Shown here: in pieces, positions 1 to 4,855 of the stretch | How positions within the stretch are numbered: the first letter of the stretch is position 1 | How the letters are laid out: every line of letters begins with the position of its first letter | Assembly: GCA_031289935.1 (NCBI GenBank) | Contig: JAITON010000013.1 | Span: forward strand, 1 to 9,146 | Length of the DNA: 9,146 nt | Reading direction: 5' to 3' | DNA from: Treponema sp. | Lineage (GTDB): Bacteria > Spirochaetota > Spirochaetia > Treponematales > Breznakiellaceae | Made by a program: the position numbers and the translations under genes | Notes under the pieces: generated by a model | The model's input: the letters and a program-made list of their open reading frames with translations, nothing else | What the model was told of the DNA's origin: nothing | The model's database searches: none

Positions 1-85
1 GGGAGATTCTGGCAGCCCCCATCGGGGCCGGGCCCTGTGGGGCCGGGATTACACTGCTTTGTTCAAATCTTCGTGCCGTTAGCAT
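1..85 (-). other. Left-edge transcript or partial leaderless ORF
   Basis: This is the DNA immediately downstream of the strong leftward promoter at 92-120. An ATG on the minus strand at 85-83 lies 6 nt after the -10 box and opens a frame that stays open for 28 codons to the window edge, beginning MLTARRFEQSSVIPAPQGP. I do not recognise the protein. The same stretch can form GC-rich hairpins (GGCCC/GGGCC and CCCC/GGGG arms) and carries a 9-nt direct repeat, GGGGCCGGG on the plus strand, at 24-32 and 39-47. A structured stable RNA is therefore an alternative. I found no tRNA, tmRNA, SRP RNA or RNase P signature in the visible part. Whether it is coding cannot be settled from this window. Confidence 0.3.
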
Positions 86-91
86 GGCGTA

Positions 92-120
92 AGTATAGAC
101 CTTCCTGATAATAATGTCAA
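92..120 (-). promoter_or_regulatory. Strong leftward sigma70 promoter
   Basis: On the minus strand TTGACA (120-115) is a perfect -35 box, followed by a 17-bp spacer and TATACT (97-92), one mismatch from the consensus -10. The expected start point is about position 85, which is also the A of an ATG. The stretch between -10 and start, TACGCC, is GC-rich, as in growth-rate-controlled promoters. Phased A-tracts lie just upstream (133-177). It points away from the NUDIX gene and drives whatever lies left of the window. Confidence 0.8.
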
Positions 121-132
121 GCGCTTTGCGGG

Positions 133-177
133 AAAATGTCGAAAAAACGTCAAAAAACATTACAATCTGGGAAAAAA
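133..177. promoter_or_regulatory. Phased A-tracts upstream of leftward promoter
   Basis: Runs of A on the plus strand occur at 133-136, 142-147, 152-157 and 172-177. Their centres lie at 134.5, 144.5, 154.5 and 174.5, an exact 10-bp register with one turn skipped. Phased A-tracts give intrinsic DNA curvature. The two nearest runs cover the region where an UP element would bind the RNA polymerase alpha subunit for the promoter at 92-120. The block also separates the NUDIX stop codon from that promoter. No intrinsic terminator hairpin for the NUDIX gene is visible here, only the T-runs on its strand. Confidence 0.5.
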
Positions 178-182
178 GAGAC

Positions 183-734
183 TCAGGGGCCGAAAAAAGC
201 GGGGAACTCTTGCCGTAAAGCCTGCCGGGCGGACTCAAAGGCGAGGCTCTTCAGGTCAAGATCTTCGGGCCTGATAAAGCGGAGCCCCAGAATTTCCCCG
301 CCGGGGGAGCCCCCGCTGGGGGAGCGCAGGTCCGCGATGCTCAGGCCCGGGGCCTCGGCGGCGAAAAACAGGTCGCAGGTGTTGTAGAGGACGCCCTTGT
401 AGCGGTAGCTATTGGGATAGGAAGCGGCGAAACGGCAGCCCGGGCCGGGGTCCCAGCCGATTTCCTCCCGGCACTCCCGGCGCATACCTTCGATGGCCCC
501 CTCGGCGGGGTCCACGAAGCCGCCGGGAAGGGCGAGTTTGCCCCGCTCCGGCTCCTGGCCCCGGACCAGGAAGAGTATCCCGGCGCGGGTCTTAAGGATC
601 AGCGCCGTGGCGGCCGCCGTGTTGTGGTAGTAGATAAAACCGCAGGCCGGGCAGCTAAACCGCTTGCCGCCGCGCAACTCAATCCTTTCGGACCCGCAAG
701 CCGGGCAATAGTGAAAAATCCGCTCATCAGGCAT
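183..734 (-). CDS. Zinc-ribbon NUDIX hydrolase
   Basis: This is a predicted cytosolic nucleoside-diphosphate-X hydrolase of 183 residues. An N-terminal zinc ribbon has cysteine pairs C10/C13 and C28/C31. It leads into a NUDIX fold with a complete Nudix box at residues 72-94 (G72, E78, then R86-E87 and E90-E91, the metal-binding helix). The substrate cannot be read from sequence; relatives with this ribbon are usually annotated as ADP-ribose or NADH pyrophosphatase-like. I chose the ATG at 734 over one at 755. The 734 start has a GGGGGG Shine-Dalgarno at 746-741 with a 6-nt spacer, and the predicted transcription start (about 757) would leave almost no leader before 755. Residues 140-145, in a Gly/Pro/Ser-rich loop, are encoded by a GC palindrome. 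It diverges from the thioesterase gene and no terminator is visible. Confidence 0.88.
   Translation of the reverse strand: MPDERIFHYCPACGSERIELRGGKRFSCPACGFIYYHNTAAATALILKTRAGILFLVRGQEPERGKLALPGGFVDPAEGAIEGMRRECREEIGWDPGPGCRFAASYPNSYRYKGVLYNTCDLFFAAEAPGLSIADLRSPSGGSPGGEILGLRFIRPEDLDLKSLAFESARQALRQEFPAFFGP
302..315. repeat. G5/C5 palindrome inside NUDIX gene
   Basis: CGGGGG at 302-307 and CCCCCG at 310-315 form a perfect 6-bp inverted repeat around a 2-nt centre. A further GGGGGAGC copy follows at 319-326. On the coding strand it specifies S140-G145 of the NUDIX protein (S-G-G-S-P-G), part of a flexible loop just before the last core strand. It resembles the palindrome in ffh at 8328-8353. 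Confidence 0.6.
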
Positions 735-740
735 ATTCAG

Positions 741-746
741 CCCCCC
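741..746 (-). promoter_or_regulatory. Ribosome binding site of NUDIX gene
   Basis: The minus strand reads AAAAGGGGGG ending at 741, 6 nt before the ATG at 734. It is the main reason for preferring that start over the in-frame ATG at 755. Confidence 0.6.
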
Positions 747-763
747 TTTTCTCATTCATTTCC

Positions 764-793
764 ATTGTATATAGTAAGGCCATGATTTGTGAA
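764..793 (-). promoter_or_regulatory. NUDIX promoter, overlapping thioesterase start
   Basis: The minus strand shows TTCACA (793-788; 5 of 6 matches to the -35 consensus), an 18-bp spacer and TACAAT (769-764; 5 of 6 to the -10). The start would be near 757, giving a leader of about 22 nt with the GGGGGG ribosome site. The -35 box lies inside the first codons of the divergent thioesterase gene. The -10 box abuts that gene's candidate -10, so the two promoters probably compete for polymerase. Confidence 0.5.
770..775 (+). promoter_or_regulatory. Candidate -10 box of thioesterase gene
   Basis: TATAGT (5 of 6 matches) ends 6 nt before the ATG at 782, which would place the transcription start on or beside the start codon. 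The matching -35 region (747-752, ttttct) is poor, with 3 of 6 matches. The only Shine-Dalgarno-like string, TAAGG at 775-779, is just 2 nt from the ATG, too close to work normally. Both facts suit a leaderless message but do not prove one. Confidence 0.35.
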
Positions 794-1189
794 TGTACCT
801 TACGGGTCCGTACCTATGAATGCGACAGCAACGGCCATGTGAATAACGCCAACTATCTTAACTACCTGGAATATGCCCGCTATGAATTTCTGCGGAGCAT
901 CGGCTTCGACTATCAGGGCCTGGTAAAGGCCGGTTACGGCATCTATGTGGCCCAGATTACGATTGAGTACAAGCGGCCCGCCGTTACCGACGACGATCTC
1001 CTCATCCGGAGCTGGCCCGTCAAAAAAGGCGCCGTCAGCGGGATCATGACCCAGGAGATATGGCGGGGCGATGAACCGGTAGTCAGCGCCAGGGTTACCT
1101 GGGCCTGCGTAAACGCCCAGGGTATCCCCGTCAGGCTCCCTCCGGCCTGGGACCACCTGCCGGGCCTCAAACCCGAGGCTCAACCTTAA
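782..1189 (+). CDS. Acyl-CoA thioesterase, YbgC/4HBT hotdog family
   Basis: This is a cytosolic hotdog-fold thioesterase of 135 residues, the usual family length. The N-terminal signature is intact: a beta strand (LRVRTYEC), then D15, then GHVNN (18-22), NYLNYLEYAR (24-33) and a long helix. D15 matches the catalytic aspartate of 4-hydroxybenzoyl-CoA thioesterase. The family hydrolyses acyl-CoA or acyl-ACP thioesters; the natural acyl group is not readable here, and GHVNN is common in YbgC/FadM-like and acyl-ACP-thioesterase-like members. No other in-frame start with a ribosome site exists upstream. The gene is monocistronic and divergent from the NUDIX gene. Its TAA stop overlaps the TAA of the convergent ligase gene within a single TTAA, leaving no space for a terminator on either side. 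Confidence 0.88.
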   Translation: MICECTLRVRTYECDSNGHVNNANYLNYLEYARYEFLRSIGFDYQGLVKAGYGIYVAQITIEYKRPAVTDDDLLIRSWPVKKGAVSGIMTQEIWRGDEPVVSARVTWACVNAQGIPVRLPPAWDHLPGLKPEAQP

Positions 1190-3309
1190 CCGGCATAGCT
1201 TGTTTTTAGCCGCCGCTCCGCTTCGTAGCGCTGAAAGGCCAGGCCGATCAGCCGGTCGATGAGTTCCGGGTAAGGGATGCCGCTGGCTTCCCAGAGCTTG
1301 GAATACATGCTGATCCGGGTAAAGCCCGGCATGGTGTTGATTTCGTTGATCAATACGGCGCCGTCCTTCTTGAGGAAGCAGTCCACCCGTCCCAGGCCCT
1401 CGCAGTTCAGGATCTTAAAGGTCTTAAGGGCCAGGTCCTGCACCCGTTTCACCGTAGCGGCGTCCAGTTTGGCGGGGATTTCCAGGGCCGCTCCGTTTTC
1501 ATCGGTGTACTTGGCCTCGTAGGAGTAGAATTCGCGGCGGGGGATTACCTCGCCGGGGATTGACGCGATGGGTTCGCCGGCCAAACCGCCGCCGTTCCCC
1601 AGGACCGCGCACTCGATCTCCCGGCCTTCGATAAATTCCTCCAGGATGATCTTACGGTCGTACTCAAAGGCCGCCGGTATCCTGGCAGTGTATTCGGCTT
1701 CGTTATGGATCTTGGCCACCCCCACGGAGGAGCCCATGTTGGCGGGCTTGACGAACATAGGGCAGCCCAGGGTTCGGGCGGCCTCGGCAAAGGGAGGAAC
1801 CGGTTCATGGGACCAGAGGGCGATAAATTTGCCGATAGGGATGCCGCCTTCCCGGAGGAGCCGCTTCATGACATCCTTATCCATGCCCACGGCGGAACCC
1901 AGCACCCCAGAGCCCACAAAGGGGACGTCCGCCAACTTGAGGAGGCCCTGGACTGTACCATCCTCGCCGAAGGGCCCGTGGAGGATGGGGAAGACCAGGT
2001 CCAGGGATAATCCCGCAAGGCCGCCGCCCGCTTCACCGGCCGGCCCGGTACTGCTGGCCAGCCGGGACAGGGCGCCGCCGCTTTCGGGGACCAGGGCCAC
2101 GGGTTCCCCCGCATCGTTCAGCCTGATGCGGACCGGGTCATCGGCATTAAGGAGAAAACGCTCCGCATCGTTCAGAATCCAGCGGCCCGATTTGTCGATG
2201 CCGATCAGGATGGGATTGTATGCATCCCGGTTAATGGCGTCGTAGACATTCTTGGCCGATTGCAGGGAAACCTCGTGCTCTGCGGATTTCCCCCCAAACA
2301 AGATGCCTACATTCAGCTTTTTTGTCCCCTTCTCGTGGGGATACACCAGACCCCACTTCGCCCGGAGGCTGTCCATGAGCCGCATGATCCGCAGGGTTTC
2401 GTCCCAGGGCATCTCGTCGCTGTAGCGCTTCCCCGCAGCGATGGCTTTGAGGGCGCTCCTGACCTCGTATTCGTAGCCGTTCACCTCAAAGGGATAGTCG
2501 TACTTTCGGGACCCTGCTTCGTTTTCCACGGTAAAGGATTGGGCAAACCAAAACCCCTCTACCAGGAGCCGGCCCCTGCTGCCCTTTACCTCGGCATGGG
2601 GAGGCCTGGCTCCCTTAAGACCTGCCCACAGTTCCGCCCTGGCGCCCCCCGCAAAGTGAAGCTCTATATAATCGTCCACATCTACGCCGTTTTCCAGTTT
2701 CCCGGTAGTCTTGATGTCCTGAATATCCTTGCCCAAAAAGAGGCTGGCAAAGGTCAAGGGATAAACCCCCAGGTCCAGCAGGGCGCCGCCGCCGATGGCC
2801 GGATCCAGGAGACGGCTCCCCTTATCCGCAGGCTCGGACATGCAGAAGGCCGCTTCAACCCCCAGTACCTCCCCAATGGCCCCTTCGGCAACCAGCCTCC
2901 GGGCCGGTTCGACCCAGGGCTCAAAGCGGGTCCACATAGCCTCCCCCAGGAAAAGCCCCCTGGATTGGGCCAGCGCTATAAGTTCTTCCGCCTCCCGGGC
3001 GTTCAGGGTGAAGGACTTTTCGCAGAGTACATGCTTGCCGTGCTCCAGGCATCTTTTGGCGTGCTCGTAGTGGAGGCCCGTAACCGTGGCCACATAGACC
3101 AGGTCCACCTGGGGATCCGCCAGCAGCTTCTCGTAGGAATCGTAGGCGGTCTGGAACCCATACTCCCGGCAAAGGGCCTCCGCCGCCTTCACGCTGCTCT
3201 GGGACGCCACGGCATAGGGCGTTAGCTCCTCACGGATACCGTTCACCGCCTTGGCCATGGACTTGGCGATGGCCCCCGCCCCGAGAATCGCGAAATTCAA
3301 CTTTTCCAT
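1186..3309 (-). CDS. ddl: Gfo/Idh/MocA oxidoreductase fused to D-Ala-D-Ala ligase
   Basis: One 707-residue frame encodes two complete enzymes. Residues 1-326 are a Gfo/Idh/MocA oxidoreductase close to the dihydrodiol-dehydrogenase branch: Rossmann GAGAIA (10-15), CEKS with K98 where most relatives have EKP, EAMWTRF (123-129), and GGGALLDLGVY with Y183 as likely acid-base. It ends in the normal family C-terminus (KWGLVYPHE). From residue 332 a full ATP-grasp D-Ala-D-Ala ligase begins: GGKSAEHEVS with E344, HGPFGEDG, GSSVGV with S527, EAKY with Y601 (the Tyr typical of D-Ala rather than D-lactate specificity), and metal ligands D643, E656 and N658. It joins two D-Ala for peptidoglycan precursors. 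The ATG at 3309 has GGAGG 5 nt upstream; ATGs at 3321 and 3327 are alternatives. It lies 14 nt after argH. The junction has no linker and a slippage-prone A6 run, so two separate genes (about 3309-2313 and 2316-1186) remain possible. Confidence 0.88.
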   Translation of the reverse strand: MEKLNFAILGAGAIAKSMAKAVNGIREELTPYAVASQSSVKAAEALCREYGFQTAYDSYEKLLADPQVDLVYVATVTGLHYEHAKRCLEHGKHVLCEKSFTLNAREAEELIALAQSRGLFLGEAMWTRFEPWVEPARRLVAEGAIGEVLGVEAAFCMSEPADKGSRLLDPAIGGGALLDLGVYPLTFASLFLGKDIQDIKTTGKLENGVDVDDYIELHFAGGARAELWAGLKGARPPHAEVKGSRGRLLVEGFWFAQSFTVENEAGSRKYDYPFEVNGYEYEVRSALKAIAAGKRYSDEMPWDETLRIMRLMDSLRAKWGLVYPHEKGTKKLNVGILFGGKSAEHEVSLQSAKNVYDAINRDAYNPILIGIDKSGRWILNDAERFLLNADDPVRIRLNDAGEPVALVPESGGALSRLASSTGPAGEAGGGLAGLSLDLVFPILHGPFGEDGTVQGLLKLADVPFVGSGVLGSAVGMDKDVMKRLLREGGIPIGKFIALWSHEPVPPFAEAARTLGCPMFVKPANMGSSVGVAKIHNEAEYTARIPAAFEYDRKIILEEFIEGREIECAVLGNGGGLAGEPIASIPGEVIPRREFYSYEAKYTDENGAALEIPAKLDAATVKRVQDLALKTFKILNCEGLGRVDCFLKKDGAVLINEINTMPGFTRISMYSKLWEASGIPYPELIDRLIGLAFQRYEAERRLKTSYAG
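2313..2334 (-). other. Fusion junction with SD-like and slippage-prone motif
   Basis: In mRNA sense the junction reads GAG AAG GGG, ACA, AAA AAG, CTG AAT. The SD-like AAGGGG sits 3 nt before AAA AAG, the same spacing as between Shine-Dalgarno and slip codon in the prfB +1 frameshift site. A AAA AAG is also the heptamer used at the E. coli dnaX -1 site. Shifting +1 on the A6 run reads AGC then TGA (2315-2313), ending the oxidoreductase at ...HEKGTKS. That TGA overlaps CTG (2316-2314) as CTGA, with CTG 9 nt after the SD-like run and starting the ligase at Leu-Asn-Val-Gly. The layout therefore looks like the remains of a coupled stop/start. Confidence 0.55.
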
Positions 3310-3314
3310 AGGTT

Positions 3315-3319
3315 CCTCC
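3315..3319 (-). promoter_or_regulatory. Ribosome binding site setting oxidoreductase-ligase start
   Basis: GGAGG on the minus strand, followed by AACCT and the ATG at 3309, sits in the short gap after the argH stop. It favours 3309 (start MEKLNFAILGAG) over the in-frame ATGs at 3321 and 3327. The former has a weaker AGAGG at 6 nt; the latter has AGAGG directly against it. Confidence 0.65.
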
Positions 3320-3323
3320 ATGC

Positions 3324-4709
3324 TCATCCTCTGAGTTTCATTCGTAATACCCCAATCTGCCGCCGGACTTCCTCCGGGGCCGGGCCGCCGGGAAGCTTCC
3401 GGGCGGCCACGCAGGCTGCGGGGCTCAGTGCCGCGTAGACATCATCCTCAAAGAGTGCCGACCGCTTCTTGAGCTCCGGAAGGGGGCTCTCGGCAATAGT
3501 CCGGCGGCCTGCGGCGATACAGTCCCGTACCGCCATAGCCGCCGCCTCGTGGGCCCGCCGGAAGGGCAGACCCTTGCGGACCAGGTATTCCGCCGCGTCG
3601 GTGGCCTCCAGGAAGCCCCCCAGGCAGGCCGCCTCCATACGGGCCGTGTTGAAGACCGCACCAGCCATCATGCCCCGGAACATGCGCAGGCAGAGCCGGG
3701 CCGTGTCCAGGCTGTCAAAGAGGGCTTCCTTGTCTTCCTGAAGGTCCTTATCGTAGGCGTAGGGCAGGCCCTTGAGCAGGGTAAGCAGCGCCATCAGGTT
3801 CCCCGTTACCCGGCCAGACTTGCCCCGGATAAGCTCGGCGAAATCGGGGTTCTTTTTCTGGGGCATGATGGATGAGCCGGTACTCCACTTTTCCGCCAGG
3901 CTCATAAAACCGAATTCCTCGCTGGCCCAGAGCACGGCGTCCTCGCAAAACCGCGAGAGATGCGTCATAAGGATGGCGCAGGCTGAGGCGAGTTCCAGGG
4001 CGAAATCCCGGTCCGCCACGGCGTCCATGGAGTTGAGGCTTGGCCTGCGGAAACCCAGGATCTTCGCGGTGGCCTCCCGGTCAAGAGGCAGCCCCGATCC
4101 TGCCAGGGCGCCGGATCCCAGGGGACACTCGTCCAGACGTTCCAGGGCGCCGGTAAAGCGGCCCAGGTCCCGTTCCAGAGCGGCACACCAGGCGCAGAGC
4201 CAGTGGCCCAGGCTCACCGGCTGGGCCCGCTGTAGGTGGGTGTAGCCGGGCATGACGCTGGCGGCATGCTCTTCCGCCCGGTCCAGCAGGACTGCCGCCG
4301 TGGCCCGCAGTTCCCCGCAGAGCTCCGGCACGGCCCGCTTGAGATATATCCTGAGGTCCACTACCACCTGGTCATTCCGGCTGCGGCCCGCATGGACCAT
4401 GCGCCCGGCATCACCTAAACGGCGGGTCAGTTCCCCTTCGATAAAGGAGTGGATATCTTCGGCGGAATCATCTATGGTGAGCTTCCCTGTAGCCAACTCT
4501 TCGGCCAGATTGGCCAGCTCCCGGTCCAGGGCCGCCGCAGTTTCCGCCGGGATAATACCCTGCTTCCCCAGCATGGCCGTATGGGCCCGGCTCCCGGTAA
4601 TATCGTCCGCTGCCAGCCGTCGGTCCACGGTGATGGAAGACTGGAAAGCAAAGGCTTCGGCTTCAGGCTTTTCGGCCAGGCGGCCCGCCCAGAGTATATC
4701 GGTCTTCAT
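3324..4709 (-). CDS. argH: Argininosuccinate lyase
   Basis: ArgH splits argininosuccinate into arginine and fumarate, the last step of arginine biosynthesis, in the cytosol as a homotetramer. The protein has 461 residues, normal for the family, and covers all three fumarase/aspartase-superfamily regions. These are HAGRSRNDQV (106-115), PGYTHLQRAQP with the active-site T157-H158, and the signature GSSIMPQKKNP (278-288) with S279 the expected catalytic serine. I chose the ATG at 4709 (MKTDILWAGR). A candidate promoter puts the transcription start at about 4710, and most homologues begin only a few residues before the LWxGR motif. The ATG at 4718 would add MNQ and has no ribosome site either. 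The oxidoreductase-ligase gene follows after 14 nt, so they are very likely one operon. No other arg genes are in the window. Sequence and length look fully functional. Confidence 0.96.
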   Translation of the reverse strand: MKTDILWAGRLAEKPEAEAFAFQSSITVDRRLAADDITGSRAHTAMLGKQGIIPAETAAALDRELANLAEELATGKLTIDDSAEDIHSFIEGELTRRLGDAGRMVHAGRSRNDQVVVDLRIYLKRAVPELCGELRATAAVLLDRAEEHAASVMPGYTHLQRAQPVSLGHWLCAWCAALERDLGRFTGALERLDECPLGSGALAGSGLPLDREATAKILGFRRPSLNSMDAVADRDFALELASACAILMTHLSRFCEDAVLWASEEFGFMSLAEKWSTGSSIMPQKKNPDFAELIRGKSGRVTGNLMALLTLLKGLPYAYDKDLQEDKEALFDSLDTARLCLRMFRGMMAGAVFNTARMEAACLGGFLEATDAAEYLVRKGLPFRRAHEAAAMAVRDCIAAGRRTIAESPLPELKKRSALFEDDVYAALSPAACVAARKLPGGPAPEEVRRQIGVLRMKLRG

Positions 4710-4716
4710 TTGATTC

Positions 4717-4746
4717 ATTATGGACCAAGATGCCTTTCCCTGACAA
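4717..4746 (-). promoter_or_regulatory. Candidate argH operon promoter
   Basis: The minus strand has TTGTCA (4746-4741; 5 of 6), an 18-bp spacer and CATAAT (4722-4717; 5 of 6). Seven nucleotides separate the -10 box from the ATG at 4709, so the message would start at or one base before the codon and lack a leader. No Shine-Dalgarno precedes either possible argH ATG at useful spacing, which agrees with this reading. Confidence 0.45.
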
Positions 4747-4785
4747 GCCAGGAGGCAAAGAAAATCAAAAAAACGCAGAATTCAT

Positions 4786-4815
4786 TTGACAAACAAGCCG
4801 TTTTTAGGTTATAAT
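4786..4815 (+). promoter_or_regulatory. Consensus sigma70 promoter of M23-bactofilin operon
   Basis: TTGACA (4786-4791), an 18-bp spacer and TATAAT (4810-4815) match both consensus hexamers perfectly. An A-rich stretch (about 4757-4773) lies upstream at UP-element distance. The expected start is near 4821-4822, giving a 5' leader of about 35 nt that contains a Shine-Dalgarno. It is divergent from the argH promoter, and the -35 boxes are about 40 bp apart. Confidence 0.85.
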
Positions 4816-4837
4816 AAAAAACTATCTTCCGATAAAA

Positions 4838-4854
4838 GGATAAGAGGTATATCC
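4838..4854 (+). promoter_or_regulatory. Ribosome binding site in a small hairpin loop
   Basis: GGATA (4838-4842) and TATCC (4850-4854) can pair, leaving a 7-nt loop AGAGGTA that carries the Shine-Dalgarno AGAGG (4843-4847). The GTG start at 4856 follows by 8 nt. The site supports the GTG start; whether the small 5-bp stem matters for expression is unknown. Confidence 0.4.
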
Positions 4855-4855
4855 G

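Noticed and set aside
61..69. GTTCAAATC, resembling a tRNA T-loop
   Set aside because: The flanking bases do not pair into a T-stem and no acceptor, D or anticodon arm can be drawn around it.
142..177. T-runs on the minus strand as a NUDIX terminator
   Set aside because: There is no stem in front of the runs; the exact 10-bp phasing fits curvature upstream of the leftward promoter better.
136..387. 83-codon plus-strand frame starting in the A-tracts
   Set aside because: Most of it is antisense to the NUDIX gene. The composition is Lys/Arg/Ser-rich noise and there is no ribosome site.
1568..2245. 225-codon plus-strand open frame
   Set aside because: It is antisense to the ligase half, low in complexity (Pro/Ser/Arg) and without homology I recognise.
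2260..3225. 321-codon plus-strand open frame opposite the oxidoreductase and ligase
   Set aside because: It is antisense to a region with unmistakable oxidoreductase motifs. Its protein has no recognisable domain, and GC-rich codon use explains the lack of stops.
4776..4790. Possible ArgR operator (AATGAATT-like half-site) upstream of argH
   Set aside because: Only one half-site resembles an ARG box. There is no second half at the right spacing, and AT-rich promoter DNA gives such matches by chance.
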